Below are positions 59,856 to 64,000 of a stretch of DNA of 64,000 bases, in pieces. Made by a program: the position numbers and the translations under genes. Under the pieces are notes generated by a model. That model was given only the letters and a program-made list of their open reading frames with translations. It made no database searches and was not told the origin of the DNA. How positions within the stretch are numbered: the first letter of the stretch is position 1; each line of letters opens with the position of its first letter. The stretch is from Micromonospora coxensis (GTDB lineage Bacteria > Actinomycetota > Actinomycetes > Mycobacteriales > Micromonosporaceae), in NCBI RefSeq assembly GCF_900090295.1, contig NZ_LT607753.1:992001-1056000 (forward strand), written 5' to 3'.

Positions 59856-61253
59856 TCACGGGACGGCCGCCCGCAGCACGGGCACGGCCCGCACCAGCTT
59901 GCCGGTGGTGGTCCGGGGCAGCTGGTCGAGCAGGTGCAGGGTGCGCGGACGCTTGTAGCCGGCGAGCCGTTCGGCGAGCAGCTTCTCCAGCACCTCCTCC
60001 GACAGCGGCCCGTCGGGCTGCACGTAGGCGGTGATGCCGTCGTCGAAGACGACCACGGCGGCGGCGACCCCGGGCAGCGCGGCGAGGGTGGCCTCGACCT
60101 CGGTGAGGTCCACCTTCAGGCCACCGACGGAGACCTGCGAGTCGAGCCGGCCCTTGATGGTGACCAGGCCGGTGGCCGGGTCGACGATCCCGGCGTCGCG
60201 GGTGTGCAGCCAGCCGTCGGCCCACCGGCTGGGGTCGCTGAGCCCGACGTACGGCGAGGCGGGGCAGCTCACCTGGAGTTCGCCGCCGACCTCGCGCACC
60301 TCGATGCCGGGGGCCGGCACGATCGAGGGGCGGTGCCGGCCGTACAGGTCGGTGCCGATCACCCCGACCTCGGTCATCCCGTACATGTTGCCCAGCGGGA
60401 CGCCGAAGCGGTCGGCGAACGCCTGCGCGGTCGCCGCCGGCACCAGCTCCCCGCCGGTGGTCATCCGCTTGAGCTGCGGCAGTGGGCCGTCCGCGCGGGT
60501 GGAGGCGAGCAGTCCGATGTGGAACGGCACGCCGAGCACGGTCGCCGGGGTGTCCTGCGCGCGGATCGCGGCGAGGATGGCGTCGCCGCCCAGCCGCTCC
60601 GGCGGGACCAGCTCGACGCCGGCGTGCAGGCCGTAGAGCAGGCCACCGACCAGGCCCAGCACGTGCACCATGGACGGCAGCAGGATGATCCGTTCGCCGG
60701 GCAGGGCCACCCCGTCGATGCGGGTGTAGCGGTGCACCTCGGCGACCAGGTCCGCGGCGGTGCGCCCGATCACCTTGGACGGGCCGGTGGAGCCGGAGCT
60801 GAGCTGGATCACCGCGTGCCCGCTGACGGCGGGGCGCGTCGAGTGCGTGCTGACGCCCTCGGTGACGTCGACGAAGATGCGCAGCGCGCCGCCGCCGCTG
60901 CGGACCGGGGCGACGACCACCTGCGGGGTGAGCCGCTCCAGCGCCCGGTCGACCTCGTGGTCGGTGAGCCGGTGGTCGAGCAGGATCGCCTGGGCGCCGC
61001 TGCGCCAGGTGGCCAACAGGTTCACCACGTACGCCAGCGAGGGCGGCAGCCGCAGCGCGGCGGCCCCACCGGCACGCAGTCCGGCGGCGGCCAGACGGGT
61101 CTGCGCATCGCCGACCAACCGCCGCAAGGTGCCGCGGTCGACCGGTTCCGGAAGTCGCAGACAAATGTCGGCCGCGGGCCCGGCGAGCAACACGTCGTCG
61201 ACCCAGGACGGGTCCTGTGCCGTAAGATTTTCCGTCGGACGATCCATGGTCAC
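59856..61253 (-). CDS. AMP-dependent acyl/aryl ligase 3
   Basis: A 465-residue ANL enzyme with phosphate loop VIQLSSGSTGPSKVIGR (about residues 148-164), NMYGMTEVGVIGTDLYGRH (about 292-310), hinge DGWLHTRDAGIVDPATG and C-terminal Lys in LPRTTTGKLVRAVPVL. Shorter than ligases 1 and 2. It may load an amino or aryl acid on one of the carriers. GTG 61253 or ATG 61247 may start it. Convergent with the PPTase gene with a 35-bp gap. Confidence 0.88.
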   Translation of the reverse strand: MTMDRPTENLTAQDPSWVDDVLLAGPAADICLRLPEPVDRGTLRRLVGDAQTRLAAAGLRAGGAAALRLPPSLAYVVNLLATWRSGAQAILLDHRLTDHEVDRALERLTPQVVVAPVRSGGGALRIFVDVTEGVSTHSTRPAVSGHAVIQLSSGSTGPSKVIGRTAADLVAEVHRYTRIDGVALPGERIILLPSMVHVLGLVGGLLYGLHAGVELVPPERLGGDAILAAIRAQDTPATVLGVPFHIGLLASTRADGPLPQLKRMTTGGELVPAATAQAFADRFGVPLGNMYGMTEVGVIGTDLYGRHRPSIVPAPGIEVREVGGELQVSCPASPYVGLSDPSRWADGWLHTRDAGIVDPATGLVTIKGRLDSQVSVGGLKVDLTEVEATLAALPGVAAAVVVFDDGITAYVQPDGPLSEEVLEKLLAERLAGYKRPRTLHLLDQLPRTTTGKLVRAVPVLRAAVP

Positions 61254-61348
61254 TACCGCCCACCGCTCAGCGTCAAATGGGGCGTTATCCGCCCATCAAG
61301 TGCATCTTTCGGAGTGCTGTCGGAACCCTACGACAGCCCCGAGAACCA

Positions 61349-61371
61349 TTGCTAGATGCAAATGGCTAGAT
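61349..61371 (-). promoter_or_regulatory. Repeats upstream of AMP-ligase 3
   Basis: GCTAGAT occurs twice in direct orientation 14 bp apart (61351-61357 and 61365-61371), and the first overlaps a small palindrome TTGC-TAGAT-GCAA (61349-61361). The patch is AT-rich and about 100 bp before the ligase start, fitting an activator site. No cluster regulator gene is seen in the window. Confidence 0.35.
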
Positions 61372-61461
61372 CAAAAAAGGCGGCTGGCCGGATTGCCGAC
61401 GCTCGATCGGACAGGCAGGATCGGGCGCGTACGGTGATCGTGCTGCCACTGTGGATGCATC

Positions 61462-62136
61462 ATGCCCACATGCCCGGGCACGTCGGGTACGCCCGGCCAA
61501 TACCCGACAGGACGGCCTCCCGGCGACCCGGACCCCGCGCCGCACCGCCGCCCGCGACAGCTTCCGTCCGATGTGGAGGTCGATGGCACCGCCCTGCCGG
61601 CGTGGCTGCTCGGCCCGCTGGGCACGCTGCTGGGGGTGCCCCCACCCGGGATCGTCGTGGAGAACGGCGCCACGGACTGCGTCCGCCCGGCGGGCAGCCA
61701 GATCGGCCCGGTCCTCACCGGCAACCTCGACGCCTTCGTCCACCCCGACGAGCAGGCAAGCCAGGTGACGCTCGGCGCCGGCCGGGCGGTCCTGCCGCTG
61801 ACCGTCGCGCCGGCCCCGGCTCGCACGGCTCCGGCATGGCAGCCCACCTCGATCCACCACACCGGTGACGTGCTGTCGCACGGCGGCCACCGCTGGCGGG
61901 CCCAGTGGTGGCCGCAGAGCCGGGAGCCGGGCACCACCGGGCAGTACGGCGTCCGGGTCGACCTCGGCCCTGCTGGTCGCACGCCTGCGAGGGGCCCGCG
62001 CCGGACGGCCGGCGCGGGCCCACCGGCACCCCGGGCCGGAGGTCCGGCCCCCGGTCGCCGGCTCACCACCGGTCGGCCATCGCCGGTACGGCGCCGGGCG
62101 CGCATCCGGGCAGCTAGTGGGCGCCGCCCAGGTTGA
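61462..62136 (+). pseudogene. Decayed gene ending in a CBM5/12-like chitin-binding module
   Basis: The part between about 61575 and 61971 has coding-type third positions. Its end (about 61828-61971) reads APAWQPTSIHHTGDVLSHGG, then HRWRAQWWPQSREPGTTGQY, matching the W...Y..G..V...G..W.A.WW..G..PG pattern of carbohydrate-binding module family 5/12. The aromatic before GD is His, so binding may be weakened. Beyond 61971 the frame turns into Arg/Pro text across a hairpin (61992-62021), which suggests the original stop was lost by a frameshift. Upstream there is no signal peptide and no catalytic domain. It looks like a relic of a secreted chitinase-type gene. Confidence 0.45.
61992..62021. terminator. 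Hairpin after the CBM-like relic
   Basis: A perfect 13-bp stem (61992-62004 with 62009-62021) with a 4-nt loop. It probably ended the ancestral + strand gene and may also serve the minus-strand SMR gene. Confidence 0.6.
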
Positions 62137-62434
62137 GCACCACCACCCCGGCGACCACGAGGCCGACTCCCACCACCTTGGTGACGCTGAGCGGCTCGCC
62201 GAGGAAGACCGCGCCGATCGCGACGATCGCCGCCGTGCCCAGCCCCGACCACACCGCGTAGGCCACGCCGACCGGGATGTCCCGCACCGCCAGGGCGAGC
62301 ATGCCGAAGGCGAACAGGTACGACCCGGCCAGGCCGAGGGTCGGCCAGAGCCGGGTGAACCCGTCGGTCGCCTTGAGCAGGCTGGTGCCGAGGACCTCGG
62401 CGGAGATCGCGAGCAGCAGGAAGACGTACGCCAT
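62114..62434 (-). CDS. Small multidrug resistance (SMR/EmrE-type) transporter
   Basis: A 106-residue, four-helix membrane protein: YVFLLLAISAEVLGTSLLKA (about residues 3-22, with the essential Glu14 in SAEVLGT), LFAFGMLALAVRDIPVGVAY, AVWSGLGTAAIVAIGAVFLG and VVGVGLVVAGVVVLNL. It belongs to the EmrE/QacE group of proton-coupled cation exporters that work as dimers; a second subunit gene is not present. It may be unrelated to the cluster. Confidence 0.92.
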   Translation of the reverse strand: MAYVFLLLAISAEVLGTSLLKATDGFTRLWPTLGLAGSYLFAFGMLALAVRDIPVGVAYAVWSGLGTAAIVAIGAVFLGEPLSVTKVVGVGLVVAGVVVLNLGGAH

Positions 62435-62612
62435 GCCCGTCATCCTCGACGACGACCCACAGCCGGCCGTGCCTGACCAGCCATACCTCCGCCATCGACG
62501 CCGCCCGCCACACCGACGCCGACCGCGACGACGGCGACCGCGAGCGCAACGCCGGCGCCCGCGAGGGCACCTGACGCGCCACCACACCACACCACACCGC
62601 ACCGACCGCACT

Positions 62613-62670
62613 CACTTTCAGAGAATGAGTGGCCATTTCTCCTCGGATAGCCACTCATTCTCTGAAAGTG
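62613..62670. repeat. 21-bp perfect inverted repeat
   Basis: Arms 62613-62633 and 62650-62670 are exact reverse complements (CACTTTCAGAGAATGAGTGGC), with a 16-nt AT-containing loop. The base composition is far less GC-rich than its surroundings. No adjacent gene ends here, so it is not a simple terminator. Confidence 0.8.
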
Positions 62671-62906
62671 CGGCCTCGAAGGCGGCGGGGGCGCGGGGTG
62701 CGGAGGCGGGGTGTGGAGGCGGGGGTAGGGGTTGGCGGGGAGGCGGGGAGGCGGCGATGGAAGGGTGGGGCATTGACGCATGTGTCAGAGTCGGCTCGCG
62801 CCCTCCCGCGGCCGCACCCGGCTGTGCGGCCCGGCACCGGATGACAGCGACAGTCGCTCACCCGGTGTGACGACGGGGCGAGCGCCGACACCCCCAGCCG
62901 ATCCGC

Positions 62907-63027
62907 TTTGCTCTGCACCCACGGACGCGCCGGTCACGGAAAGTAGCACGACAGCGCGGTCGCACCCGACACTCCAACGAGTGAACCCCTGGTGATGGCG
63001 TTGGCGCGTCAGTGGGTGCAGAGCAAA
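62907..63027. repeat. 121-bp element with 16-bp inverted ends (MITE-like)
   Basis: TTTGCTCTGCACCCAC (62907-62922) and GTGGGTGCAGAGCAAA (63012-63027) are perfect inverted copies enclosing 89 bp with no open frame. Inside the ends, GGACGCGCC and GGCGCGTC extend the symmetry partly. This resembles a miniature inverted-repeat element. Confidence 0.65.
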
Positions 63028-63163
63028 GGACGCGCGACGCAGGGGCGGACCCCACCGGGCCGATGACGGGCCGTTACGACCCGGGCGGTGGCGGCCGACA
63101 GTGACCAACAGTGACGTCCGCACCGTCGGCCGCCACCGTGCGGAGCGGGGTGGCGGCGGCCGG

Positions 63164-63487
63164 TCAGACCCGGGCCACCTCCGGGGTCTGCGCGTGGATG
63201 ACGAAGCGCAACGACCGGGCGTCGCTGAAGCACTCCCGCATCGGCCGCACCAGCTCCCGGTGCTCGGGACTGCGTTCCCACGCCTCGAAATCGGCCAGCG
63301 TCTCCCACTCGCTGGTGATCAACCACTGCTCCGGGTCGGCGGCCGAGCGGCACACCTGGTCCACCAGGTGTCCCGGCACGCCCTCGGCGACCAGGTGACG
63401 CACCGCCTCGTAGGCGTTCAGGAAGTCCGCCGTGCGGTCCTCGGCGACGCGTACCAGGAAGACGATCCGGGCTCGTTCCACGCTCAT
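63164..63487 (-). CDS. Antibiotic biosynthesis monooxygenase-like (ABM) protein
   Basis: A 107-residue dimeric alpha/beta-barrel protein. ARIVFLVRVAEDRTADFLNA (about residues 6-25), QWLITSEWETLADFEAWERS (about 50-69) and HRELVRPMRECF match the ABM fold used by cofactor-free quinone-forming monooxygenases in aromatic type II PKS clusters. Its ATG overlaps the stop of the chain-length-factor gene (TGATG), so the two belong to one transcript. It may oxidise or shape an aromatic polyketide. Confidence 0.88.
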   Translation of the reverse strand: MSVERARIVFLVRVAEDRTADFLNAYEAVRHLVAEGVPGHLVDQVCRSAADPEQWLITSEWETLADFEAWERSPEHRELVRPMRECFSDARSLRFVIHAQTPEVARV

Positions 63488-64000
63488 TCCGCTGCTCCTC
63501 TCGGTGCCGGTGGCGCCCCGCGCAGCACCAGCGCGCTGTTGAAACCGTCGAACCCCCGCGCGCAGACCAACGCCAGCCGGCTGCGCGGCTGCCGGGGCGT
63601 ACGCAGGAAGTCCAGCTCGCAACCCGGCGCCGGCTCACGGGGGCCGGCGGAGGCGGGCAGCGTGTCGTGGTGGAAGGCGAGCAGCGCGGTCGCCACGTCC
63701 AGCGCGGAGCCGCCCTGGTGGGCGCGGCCGGTCAGCGGCTTGTGGGTGCTCACCGGCGGCGGCCGGTCACCGAAGACCGTACGCAGGGCCTCGGCCTCGG
63801 CCCGGTCGTAGCGGGGCACCCCGAGGGCGTCGGGCAGGACCACGTCCACCTCGTCCGCGTCGACACCGGAGCGGTCCAGGGCCAGCCGCATCGCCCGGGC
63901 GTAACGGTCCGGGTCGCCCGCGCCGTCCGGGCCGGTGTGCGCCGCGTCGTGGGTGGCCCCCCAACCGGTCACCTCGCCGTAGACCCGGGCGCCCCGGGCC
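63484..64000 (-). CDS. Type II PKS chain-length factor (KSbeta), C-terminal part
   Basis: The window ends inside this gene; 171 C-terminal residues are visible. RVYGEVTGWGATHDAAHTGP, then VDVVLPDALGVPRYDRAEAE, THKPLTGRAHQGGSALDVAT and GFNSALVLRG match the end of aromatic KSbeta proteins. The KPLTGRAHQGGSA string replaces K-x-x-x-G-H-x-x-x-A-S-G of active KS enzymes, as usual in chain-length factors. A KSalpha gene should lie upstream beyond the right edge. Confidence 0.9.
   Translation of the reverse strand, partial: ARGARVYGEVTGWGATHDAAHTGPDGAGDPDRYARAMRLALDRSGVDADEVDVVLPDALGVPRYDRAEAEALRTVFGDRPPPVSTHKPLTGRAHQGGSALDVATALLAFHHDTLPASAGPREPAPGCELDFLRTPRQPRSRLALVCARGFDGFNSALVLRGAPPAPRGAAE

Larger units (their letters stand above)
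62435..63163. other. Gene-poor region with inverted repeats
   Basis: About 730 bp without a convincing gene. It contains a CGA/CAC-rich stretch (about 62500-62605), the 21-bp hairpin (62613-62670), a G-rich tract (about 62690-62770) and a 121-bp inverted-repeat element (62907-63027). The density of repeats suggests an insertion hot spot or the boundary of a mobile block. Confidence 0.6.

Noticed and set aside
35554..61253. Glycopeptide or other NRPS cluster
   Set aside because: No condensation, thiolation-adenylation module or MbtH-like gene is present in the window.
61366..61890. Minus-strand frame opposite the chitin-binding relic
   Set aside because: It reads as Arg/Gly/Asp-rich text with no fold. 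Third-position GC favours the + strand.
62440..62781. Short frames in the CAC/CGA-rich area upstream of the SMR gene, one giving AEVWLVRHGRLWVVVEDDG
   Set aside because: The fragment looks protein-like for about 20 residues, but no start, continuation or family was found. The rest is low complexity.

Overview
The window is very GC-rich DNA (roughly 70-75% by eye) from an actinomycete, most likely Micromonospora or a close relative in Micromonosporaceae. Supporting signs are an Lsr2 nucleoid protein, an HspR-type (HAIR) operator in front of lon, many GTG starts, repeated TANNNT -10 boxes placed 6-7 nt before a start codon (leaderless transcripts), an actinobacterial stand-alone LigD polymerase, and a ZTP riboswitch ahead of glyA. 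I see no rRNA, tRNA, CRISPR array or IS transposase.

Left part, about 1-35.5 kb, is mostly housekeeping and secreted-protein territory. It holds lon (cut by the window edge), lsr2, an Asn/Gly-repeat secreted protein, a DICT-domain sensor, a metal-receptor-like protein, a stress group (UspA, CBS-BON, DoxX), FKBP, STAS, an SMP-30 propeller, an L,D-transpeptidase lipoprotein and a beta-helix protein. Next come a bkd/pdh-type E1alpha-E1beta-E2 operon with a divergent Lrp regulator, LigD polymerase, a TsaC/Sua5 homologue, a secreted Xaa-Pro peptidase, an Asp-box propeller, a histidine phosphatase with NnrD, a subtilase, a hemerythrin protein, a metallophosphoesterase, riboswitch-controlled glyA and araB. 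Two 61-bp palindromic repeats lie between glyA and araB.

Centre and right, about 35.5-61.3 kb, hold what looks like an undescribed biosynthetic gene cluster. One arm encodes a 4-hydroxyphenylglycine transaminase (HpgT-like), 4-hydroxymandelate oxidase (Hmo-like), an HSL-type hydrolase and a P450, with an SGNH hydrolase upstream; an AMP-ligase and MFS pair is divergent from it. The other arm is a tightly coupled run of twelve minus-strand genes: two carrier proteins, a ketosynthase with Asn in place of the first catalytic His, a small KS-like protein, an AMP-ligase, a canonical ketosynthase, 4-hydroxymandelate synthase (HmaS-like), a PhyH-type Fe/2OG oxygenase, a DUF3050 haem-oxygenase-like protein, orphan TPP-dependent E1alpha and E1beta, and an ATP-grasp ligase. 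A leaderless Sfp-type phosphopantetheinyl transferase and a third AMP-ligase sit beside the carrier proteins. HmaS, Hmo and HpgT together make the known route from 4-hydroxyphenylpyruvate to 4-hydroxyphenylglycine, yet there is no NRPS module, ketoreductase, dehydratase or thioesterase in the window. I infer that an aryl unit (4-hydroxyphenylglycine or 4-hydroxybenzoyl thioester) is activated by free-standing ligases, loaded on free-standing carriers and joined by ketosynthases and an ATP-grasp enzyme. The product is unknown.

A block at 44.9-47.7 kb (two small proteins, a streptogrisin-like protease, an SGNH hydrolase) separates the two arms and may be unrelated.

Right edge, 61.3-64 kb, is a boundary zone with a decayed chitin-binding-module gene, an SMR transporter, two strong inverted repeats and a G-rich tract. 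The window ends inside a minus-strand aromatic type II PKS chain-length factor followed by a small monooxygenase, probably the end of a second polyketide cluster.
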